From Amycolatopsis sp. NBC_01480 (GTDB lineage Bacteria; Actinomycetota; Actinomycetes; Mycobacteriales; Pseudonocardiaceae): a stretch of DNA of 64,000 nucleotides. The translations under genes and the position numbers were made by a program. Shown piece by piece: positions 1-7,377 of this stretch (position 1 is the first letter of the stretch; each line of letters opens with the position of its first letter). The stretch spans positions 5,332,001 to 5,396,000 of the forward strand of contig NZ_CP109442.1 of the NCBI RefSeq assembly GCF_036227205.1, in the 5' to 3' direction. The notes below the pieces were generated by a model. That model was given only the letters and a program-made list of their open reading frames with translations. It did no database searches and was not told the origin of the DNA.

Positions 1-1
1 G

Positions 2-1840
2 CCGCTGATCGCGTTCTGGATCGCCTACCTGCTGCTGGACGTCCGCAGCCCGCAGGACGTGCTCGCGTCACTGGACAAAACGGTGGTGCTGAAGTACTCC
101 GACGGCAGCGAGCTGCTCAAGGTCCCGCCGGCCGAGGGCGATCGCCTGTTCGTGCCGTATGCGAAGGTGCCGGAGAAGCTGCGCGACGCGATCATCGCGA
201 CCGAGGACCCGACATTCTGGGACAACGCCGGCTTCGACCCCACCGGCATCGGCCGCGCTTTCCTGACCGGCGTCGGTGGCGGTTCCGGCATCACGCAGCA
301 GTACATCAAGAAATCCACCGGCGACGACGACGCGACGATCGGACGCAAGCTCGAGGAGCTGGTGCTCGCCACGAAGATCACGCAGCAGCAGAGCAAGGAG
401 CAGATCTTCGAGAGCTACGTCAACATCATCTCGTTCGGCCGCGGCACGTTCGGCCCCGCGGCGGCGATGAACGCGTACTTCGGCCGGAACCTCGACGACA
501 GCATGACCTGGAGCGAAGCCGCCTTCCTGGCCGGGATGATCCAGTCGCCCTCGGTGCACGACCCCGCGGTGTCGGGCGACGCGCACGCGGCCAAGCGCTG
601 GGATTACGTGCGGAACAAGGTCGTCGAGCGTGGTTATGTCAAGGGCGCGGATGCGGCGGCGATGGCGTATCCGGGCGCGGAGATCCAGGCGCCGTCGGAG
701 ACGCGCGCGAGCCGGCTGACCTACGACGAGTACCACGTCAAACAGCAGGTGCTCGCCGAGCTGGAGCAGGACGGGTTCCCGCTTTCCCGGCTGCAGCAAG
801 GAAACCTGACCGTGCAGACGACGCTGGACCGCGGGGCGCAGGCCGCCGCGCGCTCGTCGCTGGCCGACCGGCTGAAGGGCGAGCCCAAGGAGTTCCGCGG
901 CGGGCTGGTGTCCGTTGACCCGTCGACCGGTGCGGTGCGCGCGTACGACGGGGGCGACAACGGCGTGCGCGACTACGCCGGTTCGGAGCACGCGGCGGGC
1001 TCCGCGTTCTACCCGTTCACCCTCGCCGCCGGGCTGCGCAAGGGAATTTCGCCCGATCAGCCGGTGCCGGCGCCGGATCGGGTCAGCTTCCTGGGCGAGG
1101 AGTTCGTCTACCCCAACCGCTGCGGCAAACCCTGCACCCTGCGCGGCGCCATGGCCTCGGGCGCGGACACCCCGTTCATCGGGCTGGCCGGCAAGGTCGG
1201 GCCCGACGCGCTGAGCGAGACGGCGCGCGACGCCGGGATCCCGGAGACCATCAACGGCGCGCGGACGCTGCGGGAAAAGGACGGTTACCTGATCGGCTCG
1301 GGCATCGCCGTCGGCCGGTACCCGTTGCGGCCGCTGGACTTGGCCGGCGCGTACGCGAGCTTCGCCGACGGCGGCCTGCGCACCACGCCGCACCTGGTGG
1401 AGAAGGTCCTCGACCAGAACGGCGAAGTCGTGTGGCAGCACGACAACACGGCCAAACCCGCCTTCGACGCCGACCCGGGCGTGAGCAAGCGCATCGCCGA
1501 CGGCGTGACCGGCGTGCTCCAGACCGCCCTGCCCGACGGCCGCCCCGCAGCGCTGCGCACCGGCGAGTTCCAGCACGGCGACTCCACCGACAACCAGGAC
1601 GGCTGGGCGATCGGCTACACCCCGCAGCTGGCCACGGCCGTGTGGATCGGCTCCGACGACGATCGTCGCCTGTTCGACGCCACGGGCGCCAAGCTGGTCG
1701 GCGCGACCGTGCCCGCCGACGTCTGGCGGGTGTTCATGACCCAGACGCACAAATCGCTGCCGGTCCGCTGGAACTCCCCGGTCCTGATGCCGCCGGGGAT
1801 CAAACCCGGCGTGCCCTTCCAGCGGGGCCCTGGCTCGTGA
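2..1840 (+). CDS. Class A penicillin-binding protein, 5'-truncated, with degenerate transpeptidase domain
   Basis: Bifunctional peptidoglycan synthase acting outside the cytoplasmic membrane. The reading frame is open to the window edge, and its first codons encode a hydrophobic helix (PLIAFWIAYLLLDV), so the gene starts upstream and the window begins inside the signal anchor. The glycosyltransferase family 51 domain is intact: TEDPTFWDNAGFD, GGSGITQQYIKKS and the ESYVNIISFGRGTFG block carry both catalytic glutamates. The penicillin-binding domain keeps the fold signatures (GYTPQLATAVWIGSDD) but its catalytic motifs differ: SxxK reads SAFY (1001-1012), SxN reads SGA (about 1157-1165) and KTG reads RTG (1556-1564). 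What is seen suggests a glycan polymerase without acyl-enzyme chemistry; that is an inference. A palindromic hairpin lies just after the stop. Confidence 0.9.
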   Translation, partial: PLIAFWIAYLLLDVRSPQDVLASLDKTVVLKYSDGSELLKVPPAEGDRLFVPYAKVPEKLRDAIIATEDPTFWDNAGFDPTGIGRAFLTGVGGGSGITQQYIKKSTGDDDATIGRKLEELVLATKITQQQSKEQIFESYVNIISFGRGTFGPAAAMNAYFGRNLDDSMTWSEAAFLAGMIQSPSVHDPAVSGDAHAAKRWDYVRNKVVERGYVKGADAAAMAYPGAEIQAPSETRASRLTYDEYHVKQQVLAELEQDGFPLSRLQQGNLTVQTTLDRGAQAAARSSLADRLKGEPKEFRGGLVSVDPSTGAVRAYDGGDNGVRDYAGSEHAAGSAFYPFTLAAGLRKGISPDQPVPAPDRVSFLGEEFVYPNRCGKPCTLRGAMASGADTPFIGLAGKVGPDALSETARDAGIPETINGARTLREKDGYLIGSGIAVGRYPLRPLDLAGAYASFADGGLRTTPHLVEKVLDQNGEVVWQHDNTAKPAFDADPGVSKRIADGVTGVLQTALPDGRPAALRTGEFQHGDSTDNQDGWAIGYTPQLATAVWIGSDDDRRLFDATGAKLVGATVPADVWRVFMTQTHKSLPVRWNSPVLMPPGIKPGVPFQRGPGS

Positions 1841-1845
1841 GGTCT

Positions 1846-1892
1846 CTGAAGGCCACCTTGAGGGACGTATGGTCTCTCAAGGTGGCCTTCAG
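1846..1892. terminator. Bidirectional palindromic terminator, dispersed repeat copy 1
   Basis: Perfect 17-bp inverted repeat, CTGAAGGCCACCTTGAG at 1846-1862 and its complement at 1876-1892, with a 13-nt loop. It sits between the convergent PBP and O-methyltransferase genes, so it can stop transcription from both sides. There is no T tract, as is common in actinobacteria. A second copy with one compensatory change lies at 26093-26141. Confidence 0.8.
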
Positions 1893-1916
1893 GGCCCTGT
1901 CGCTCGGCCGGGTGAG

Positions 1917-2573
1917 TCAGCGGACGCGGGCGAGCACGAACCCGTCGTAACCCTTGCTGCCGACGGTTTGCACGGCCGTGGCGTCGAGCCGGTCGTCGCC
2001 CGTCATCGCCTCGAGCATCCCGCGCACGCCCCGCACGGCGGCGTCGGAGCCGGAATCGTCGACCACGCCGCCGCCGCGCACGACGTTGTCGACCACGACC
2101 GTCGTGCCGGGCCGCGAGAGTTCAAGCGCGGCGGCGAGGTAGCCGGGCAGGTTGACCTTGTCGGCGTCGATGAACACGAAGTCGAACGGCCCGGTCAGCC
2201 CCGGCAACGTCTCCAGGGCGGCGCCGACGCGGATGTCCACCACGTCTTCGCCGAAGCCCGCGCGGTCCAGGTTCGCGCGCGCGACCTTGGCGTGTCTCGG
2301 CTCGTATTCACAGGTGACGAGCTTGCCGCCGGGCGGCAACGCGCGGGCGAGCCAGATCGTGCTGTACCCGCCGAGCGTGCCGATCTCCAGGATCGACCGC
2401 GCGCCGGCCGTCAGGGCCAGCAGGTAGAGCATTTTGCCCTGATTGGGCGCGACGGCGATGGACGGCAGCCCGGCCGCCGCCGAATCGGCCAGCGCGGCGT
2501 CGAGCACCGGGTCGGCGGGGATCAGCGCGTCGGACAGATAACTGTCGACTTCGGTCCAGAGTTCGCGGGTCAT
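1917..2573 (-). CDS. SAM-dependent O-methyltransferase (CCoAMT-like, Methyltransf_3)
   Basis: Small soluble catechol/caffeoyl-CoA-type O-methyltransferase of 218 residues, the usual length for the family. The SAM-binding motif I is LEIGTLGGYSTIWLA (about residues 60-76), followed by the acidic VTCEYEP strand and the metal-site region FVFIDADKVN; VVVDNVVRGG is also typical of the family. These proteins need a divalent cation and methylate ortho-dihydroxy aromatics; the substrate here is unknown. The ATG is preceded by GGAGGT. It is a single gene, convergent with the PBP gene and separated by about 50 bp from the ABC ATPase gene upstream on the same strand. Confidence 0.88.
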   Translation of the reverse strand: MTRELWTEVDSYLSDALIPADPVLDAALADSAAAGLPSIAVAPNQGKMLYLLALTAGARSILEIGTLGGYSTIWLARALPPGGKLVTCEYEPRHAKVARANLDRAGFGEDVVDIRVGAALETLPGLTGPFDFVFIDADKVNLPGYLAAALELSRPGTTVVVDNVVRGGGVVDDSGSDAAVRGVRGMLEAMTGDDRLDATAVQTVGSKGYDGFVLARVR

Positions 2574-2623
2574 GGCACCTCCACGGCCAATCTAGGGCAA
2601 CTCGGCGACCCGCGTGATCGACG

Positions 2624-3451
2624 TCAGTCGCCGCGCCGCGTCGCCTTCGGGATCACCAGCGGGGTACCGGTTTCCGGGCAGGGCATCACGCGGCAGGGGA
2701 GTTCGAAGATCTTCTCGACGTTCTCCTCCGTGACGACCTCGGCCGGGGTGCCGGTGGCCAGCACCTGGCCGTCGCGCATCGCGATCATGTGCGTGGCGTA
2801 GCGGGCGGCGTGGTTGAGGTCGTGCAGCACGGCCACGAGGGTGCGGCCCTGCTCGGCGTGCAGCTGCGCGCACAGGTCGAGGATGTCCATCTGGTGCGCG
2901 ATGTCCAGGTACGTGGTGGGCTCGTCGAGCAGCAGCAGGTCGGTCTGCTGCGCCAGTGCCATCGCCATCCAGACGCGCTGGCGCTGGCCGCCGGACAGCT
3001 CGTCCACCAGCCGCTCGGCCAGGTCGTCGACCCCGGTGGCGCGCATGGACTCCGCGACCACGGCGGCGTCGTCACGGGACCACTGGCGCAGCAGGCGCTG
3101 GTGCGGGTACCGGCCGCGCGCGACGAGGTCGGCCACCGTGATGCCGTCCGGCGCGACGGAGCTCTGCGGCAGCAGGCCCAGCCGGCGCGCGACCTCCTTC
3201 GCGCCGTAGCTGGAGATCACCTCGCCGTCGAGGTACACCGATCCCTGACGCGGCTTGAGCATGCGTGCGAGCGCCCGCAGCAGGGTGGTCTTGCCGCAGG
3301 CGTTCGGGCCGACGATGACCGTGAACGACTTGTCCGGGATGACCACGCCGAGCTGCTGGGCGACGGTGCGCCCGTCGTAGGCGAGGGTCAGTGCCTCGGC
3401 GTGCAGGCGCGGCTCGGCACGGGGCGGCGCTTCGGCGATCGTCTGTTCCAC
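2624..3451 (-). CDS. Iron-siderophore ABC transporter ATP-binding protein (FecE/FepC type)
   Basis: Cytoplasmic ATPase of a ferric-siderophore importer, 275 residues. Walker A is GPNACGKTT (about residues 48-56), the signature motif is LSGGQRQRVWMA, Walker B is LLLLDEPTTYLD and the switch histidine lies in VAVLHDLNHAARYA. The start is taken as GTG at 3449-3451. No ribosome-binding site precedes it, but on the coding strand TAGCCT (plus coordinates 3459-3464) ends 7 nt upstream, which fits a leaderless transcript. That -10 lies inside a DtxR/IdeR iron box, so iron repression is expected. No permease or binding protein is adjacent; the ATPase is solitary here and must serve permeases encoded elsewhere. 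Confidence 0.92.
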   Translation of the reverse strand: MEQTIAEAPPRAEPRLHAEALTLAYDGRTVAQQLGVVIPDKSFTVIVGPNACGKTTLLRALARMLKPRQGSVYLDGEVISSYGAKEVARRLGLLPQSSVAPDGITVADLVARGRYPHQRLLRQWSRDDAAVVAESMRATGVDDLAERLVDELSGGQRQRVWMAMALAQQTDLLLLDEPTTYLDIAHQMDILDLCAQLHAEQGRTLVAVLHDLNHAARYATHMIAMRDGQVLATGTPAEVVTEENVEKIFELPCRVMPCPETGTPLVIPKATRRGD

Positions 3452-3452
3452 A

Positions 3453-3471
3453 AAGGCTAGGCTAACCTAGT
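3453..3471 (-). promoter_or_regulatory. DtxR/IdeR-type iron box overlapping the ABC ATPase promoter
   Basis: The core AGGCTAGGCTAACCT differs by one base from the known actinobacterial iron-box core AGGTTAGGCTAACCT. It overlaps the proposed -10 of the siderophore ATPase gene and lies about 100 bp from the divergent MocR gene. Binding of an iron-loaded DtxR family repressor is inferred. Confidence 0.75.
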
Positions 3472-3570
3472 GACCCTCGTTCGGGGAGTTCCGTGGGTCG
3501 CATTCGCCCACCGTGACGGCCCGGTGCCATCATGCGAGCGGCAAATCCCCTGGCGCGAGCGAAGGTGACG

Positions 3571-4908
3571 ATGGACGACTACCGGGTCGTCGCGGACGAG
3601 CTCGCCGCCGAAATCGAGGCCGGACGGCTGCGTCCCGGCGACCGCCTGCCGCCGCAGCGCCGCTTCGCGCGTGACCGCGGGATCGCCGGCTCCACCGCCG
3701 CCCGCGTGTACAGCGAGCTGACCCGCCGCGGGCTGGCTATCGGCGAAGTCGGCAGAGGGACTTTCGTGCGCGCCGCGCGTCCGGCGCCCGAGCCCGCGCT
3801 GGCCGAGCCGGGTGACGCGAGGGTGGACTTGGAACTCAACTTCGCCGTGCTGCCAAGCCAATCCGCGAAGCTGGCGTACGCGCTGGAGCCGCTGCTTCGC
3901 GCGGACGTCTTCACGGACGCGCTGTACCCGGTGGGCGCGGCGGGCACGAAGGCCGTCCGCGAAGCCGCCGCGGGACTGCTCGCGCGCGGCGGCTGGACGC
4001 CGGACCCGGGCACGTTGCTGATCACCGGCAATGGGCGGCAGGGCATCGCGGCGGCCGTCTCGGCGTTCGTGCCGATGGGGGAGCGGCTGGCGGTCGAGGC
4101 GCTGACGTACCCCGTGGTCAAGGCGATGGCCCTGCGGCTGGGCGTCGAGCTGGTGCCGATCGCGACCGACGCCGACGGCCTGGTCCCCGCCGCCCTCGCG
4201 GCCGCCCACGCGGCGGCGCCGGTGCGCGCGCTCTACGTCCAGCCGACGCTGCACAACCCGCTCGGCCCGACCATGCCCGCGGCCCGTCGCGCCGAACTGG
4301 CGGACACCGTGCGGCGGCTGGATTTACCCGTGATCGAGGACGGCATTTACACGTTCCTGCGCCCGGACACCGCGCCGCTGGCGGCTTTGGTGCCGGAGCG
4401 GACGGTGTTCGTGGACAGCCTGTCCAAGCGCGTCGCCCCGGGCCTGACGGCGGGTTTCCTGGTGACGCCCGCGCAGTGGACTTCGCGGCTGGCTGCGGCC
4501 GTGCGCTCGGGCGGCTGGTCCGCGTCCCGCTTCGCCATGGAAGCGGCGACGCGCTGGATCGCCGGCGGCGTGCTGGCCGAGGTGGAAGACGCGAAGCGCG
4601 CTGACGCCGCGAAGCGCGCGAAGATCGTCGACGAGCGGCTGGCCGGCTTCCGCGTGCTGGGCGACCCGGCTGCCTATCACCGTTGGTGGGAGCTGCCGGA
4701 GCAGTGGCGCGCGGAGACGTTCGTGGCGGCGGCCGCGCGCCGGGGCATCGCGCTCTCGCCCGCGGCCGCTTTCGCGGTGCTCCCGGGGCACGCGCCGAAC
4801 GCCGTGCGGTTCGCCGTTTCCGCGCCACCTGAGGAGACTTTGGCTGCGGCGCTGGATGTGCTGGCCGGGCTGGCGGCTGGGGCGCCGGAGGACAGCCTCG
4901 TCGAGTAA
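3571..4908 (+). CDS. MocR/PdxR-family transcriptional regulator (GntR HTH plus aminotransferase domain)
   Basis: Chimeric PLP-dependent regulator. An N-terminal GntR-type winged helix (MDDYRVVADELAAEIEAGRLRPG and the following GSTAARVYSELTRRGL segment) is joined to a fold-type I aminotransferase domain. The PLP lysine lies in DSLSKRVAPGLTAGF, and the family motifs LHNPLGPTMP and IEDGIYTFL are present. The ATG at 3571 is chosen because GAAGG ends 5 nt upstream; an in-frame ATG at 3532 has no such site. Members often control vitamin B6, GABA or amino-acid genes, and the target here is unknown. It is divergent from the iron ABC ATPase gene and ends just before a strong hairpin. Confidence 0.88.
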   Translation: MDDYRVVADELAAEIEAGRLRPGDRLPPQRRFARDRGIAGSTAARVYSELTRRGLAIGEVGRGTFVRAARPAPEPALAEPGDARVDLELNFAVLPSQSAKLAYALEPLLRADVFTDALYPVGAAGTKAVREAAAGLLARGGWTPDPGTLLITGNGRQGIAAAVSAFVPMGERLAVEALTYPVVKAMALRLGVELVPIATDADGLVPAALAAAHAAAPVRALYVQPTLHNPLGPTMPAARRAELADTVRRLDLPVIEDGIYTFLRPDTAPLAALVPERTVFVDSLSKRVAPGLTAGFLVTPAQWTSRLAAAVRSGGWSASRFAMEAATRWIAGGVLAEVEDAKRADAAKRAKIVDERLAGFRVLGDPAAYHRWWELPEQWRAETFVAAAARRGIALSPAAAFAVLPGHAPNAVRFAVSAPPEETLAAALDVLAGLAAGAPEDSLVE

Positions 4909-4910
4909 AG

Positions 4911-4956
4911 CTCGTGAGTGCCTATGACGGTTCTAACCGGCATAAACACTCACGAG
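4911..4956. terminator. Palindromic bidirectional terminator
   Basis: Arms CTCGTGAGTG (4911-4920) and CACTCACGAG (4947-4956) match perfectly. An inner pair TATGACGGTT/AACCGGCATA at 4923-4932 and 4935-4944 has one mismatch, giving a long stem with a 2-nt tip. It lies between the convergent MocR and membrane-protein genes and overlaps the last codons of the latter. Confidence 0.75.
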
Positions 4957-6746
4957 GCCCATTTGCCCACAAAACTGCCACACACCACCGGCTGCCCGGT
5001 GAGCTTCGCGCGGATCGCGTTCTCCAGCCCGGTGTAGTCGACGTTCGGGGTGCCCGGCGGAACCGACGCGGGCACCGGGCCGCCGTTGGCGAGGGTTTCG
5101 TTCGAGACCGTTTCGAAGATCACCAGGTAGTCGCCCTCGTGGTTGAGGCGGTCGGCGGTGGTCAGCATGCGCTCGGGCGCGTCGCCGACGATCTCGGCCG
5201 GCAGCGGCCACTCCAGCGGGAACGGGTTGCGCAGGCCGAAAGCGGGGTAGGCGAACGGGTTGTCCGGCAGCACCGCCACCCGGCCGGCCGGGTGCTGGTT
5301 CAGGCAGTCGCGGATCTGGGCGACGTAGGCGAACGTGGCGGGATTCGTGCGGACGCCCGCCATGGCTGGGCTGACCGTGCCGAGGTCGGCGGTGAGCCGG
5401 TCGTGCGAGAGATCGTGGTACGCCGCTTCGTCGTGGTGCGCCACCACCATCCAGCCGCACAGCGCGACGACGGTGACGCCGGCCGTTGCCGTCAGCCAGG
5501 GGCGGGCGAAGCGGCTTCGCACCAGCGCGCGTTCCGGCAGGATCCCGGCGACCAGCAGCAGCGCGGTGAGCGCGAGGGTGCCGGTGAGCAGCGTCGGGGT
5601 GTCGTTGCCCCAGGAGAGGCTGGTCATGAAGCCGGTCGCGAGCACCAGCAGCCCCGCCCACGGCAGCCGCTTGCGCACACTCGCGTGCACCACCACGGCC
5701 ATCGCGAGGATCCACCACAGCACGTCGGCCCAGCGCGACGAGCCCGTGAACCGGCCGTCAACCGTGGTCCAGACCACCGCGGCCGCGCCGCCCAGCGCGA
5801 GCAGCCACGAAGCCACGCGCCCGGCCACGCCGAGCCGGTCGCCGGTGAGGCGCACCAAAACCAGGACAACGGCGATCGCGGCGAAGAACGTCAGCTCGCG
5901 CACCGGCGGGACCATCAGCGCCGCGGGGTCGTCCAGCCACAGGCCGAGCAGGCGTTCGCCGTACACGGGGATGCCGCCGGTCAGCTGCGTGACCATCTCG
6001 CCGAAGCCGCCGCCGGCCGTCACCCAGGCGACGTAACCGAGGCCGAACGCGCCGAGCGCCAGGACGTCGGGGACCAGGCGGCGCCGGCGGCCGGGGTAGC
6101 TGAGCGTCCAGGCCAGGCCGATCAGGGCGGCGGGCACGAAGCTCTGCTTCATGAACACGGCCGCGCCGAGCAGAACGAGCCCGCCGAGCCGGGGCAGCGT
6201 TTTGCCGCTGCGCAGGCCGGCGTCCAGTGCCCAAGCGCCGCACGCGGTGAGCGTGATGCCGTCGACGGTGTGCCAGGCCATGAGCGGGAACCCGTTGAGG
6301 TTGATCAACGCGGTGGCGGCGACCAGCGCCGTGCGCCCCACGCCCCAGGTGAGCACCGGCCGCCGCATCACCAGCACGGCGAACGCGATCGTGGCGAGGA
6401 TGATCTCGACCATCGCGAAGACACTGGAGGAGAAGAACAACGGCCCCGGCAGCGCGAAGTCGATCACGTGGAGGATCGCCGACCCGAGCGGCCGCGCGGA
6501 GATGATCTCGGCGTGCGGCACTTCGCCCAGCAGCACCCGCCAGGCCTGTGCCAGGATGAACCCCTGGTCCGTGGGGTGGAACCCGAACCTCCCGACGCGC
6601 AACTCCGTCGCGAACGCGAGCCCCGCCACCCACGCGGCGTGCACGGCCCACCGCACCACCGCCCGTCGCCTGGGCAGCCCCGCGGCGACCGACGGCAGCG
6701 CAGGACTGGCGACGTCCACGCTGGCCTCTTCCTTCCCGCTTCGCAC
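4950..6746 (-). CDS. Polytopic membrane protein, GT-C glycosyltransferase-like
   Basis: A 598-residue integral membrane protein with about ten or more predicted hydrophobic helices (for example FFSSSVFAMVEIILATIAFAVLV and ELTFFAAIAVVLVLV) and a soluble C-terminal domain from about residue 470. The layout (basic N-terminus, first helix, then an extracytoplasmic loop with acidic residues, HPTDQGF) resembles GT-C transferases that use polyprenyl-phosphate sugars, but no decisive motif was recognised. The GTG at 6746 is the longest form; a GTG at 6719 preceded by GGAAGAGG is an attractive alternative. Three 13-bp-spaced repeats lie just upstream. Function unknown. Confidence 0.7.
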   Translation of the reverse strand: MRSGKEEASVDVASPALPSVAAGLPRRRAVVRWAVHAAWVAGLAFATELRVGRFGFHPTDQGFILAQAWRVLLGEVPHAEIISARPLGSAILHVIDFALPGPLFFSSSVFAMVEIILATIAFAVLVMRRPVLTWGVGRTALVAATALINLNGFPLMAWHTVDGITLTACGAWALDAGLRSGKTLPRLGGLVLLGAAVFMKQSFVPAALIGLAWTLSYPGRRRRLVPDVLALGAFGLGYVAWVTAGGGFGEMVTQLTGGIPVYGERLLGLWLDDPAALMVPPVRELTFFAAIAVVLVLVRLTGDRLGVAGRVASWLLALGGAAAVVWTTVDGRFTGSSRWADVLWWILAMAVVVHASVRKRLPWAGLLVLATGFMTSLSWGNDTPTLLTGTLALTALLLVAGILPERALVRSRFARPWLTATAGVTVVALCGWMVVAHHDEAAYHDLSHDRLTADLGTVSPAMAGVRTNPATFAYVAQIRDCLNQHPAGRVAVLPDNPFAYPAFGLRNPFPLEWPLPAEIVGDAPERMLTTADRLNHEGDYLVIFETVSNETLANGGPVPASVPPGTPNVDYTGLENAIRAKLTGQPVVCGSFVGKWAS

Positions 6747-6757
6747 TGTCTTCCCGC

Positions 6758-6800
6758 CCTGTCTGGCTAGACAGGCTCCCTAGACAGCCCGGCTGGACAG
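6758..6800. promoter_or_regulatory. Phased direct repeats plus inverted repeat upstream of membrane protein gene
   Basis: Heptamers TAGACAG (6768-6774), TAGACAG (6781-6787) and TGGACAG (6794-6800) recur at exactly 13-bp steps. The first also pairs with CCTGTCT at 6758-6764 as an inverted repeat with a 4-nt spacer. The position immediately upstream of the minus-strand membrane protein gene suggests a multi-site operator; the binding protein is unknown. Confidence 0.5.
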
Positions 6801-7377
6801 CGATGGTAGCGACCATGCCCCCACTTCACCGGCCGTGCCTTGTCCACACCTCGTGGCAGTGTCCACAGCCCGCCGCGGCGGTGCCCAGCGCGGGCCTTGC
6901 TCTCGCGCGTCACCTACGCCGCGACTTCGGCGAGAAGAACGGCCGAGGCGCTCCGCAGGATCGTGGGTGACTTCGGCACCCGGACAGCCAAGGTTCGAGA
7001 TCACCGCACGGTGTGAGCGGGAAATGCAGATTGCTTCGGATCTGGATCGTCTTTGAATTTAGATACTACGCCGGAAAATCGCGGCGTTTTGTCTCTATTT
7101 GCATAGTGAATAATGTTGATCAGATACGGTTCGGGAGCTATCCGGCGAGAGGTTCGGGCGGGTTCACGCTGCCCGGTCGAAATGCTTCCGAACAGGGGTG
7201 GCGGCCATCCATCGGGGTGATGATCTGGCGAGGTGCTGTGTGGACAGCCGGCAGCGGCTAGTGTCCGGCTAGCGCTTGACAAGCACACCTTGGCGTGGGC
7301 GCCGATAGCTACTCGATTGGTGCGGTCGGAGGTTCTGATGCCGAGTGGTCATCAGTCGTCTGGGGAGTGGGAGTTGC
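6801..7377. other. Long intergenic region with AT-rich island and candidate promoter
   Basis: No convincing gene was found. The stretch from about 7010 to 7130 is visibly AT-rich compared with everything around it. It contains a promoter-like pair, TTTGTC at 7088-7093 and TAATGT at 7111-7116, with a 17-bp spacer, reading towards the NB-ARC gene and implying a leader of about 250 nt. Short frames crossing the AT-rich part have no ribosome-binding site or recognisable product. Confidence 0.5.

Noticed and set aside
7013..7261. Small gene in the AT-rich stretch before the NB-ARC gene
   Set aside because: No ribosome-binding site, no recognisable domain, and the promoter-like elements lie inside the frame.
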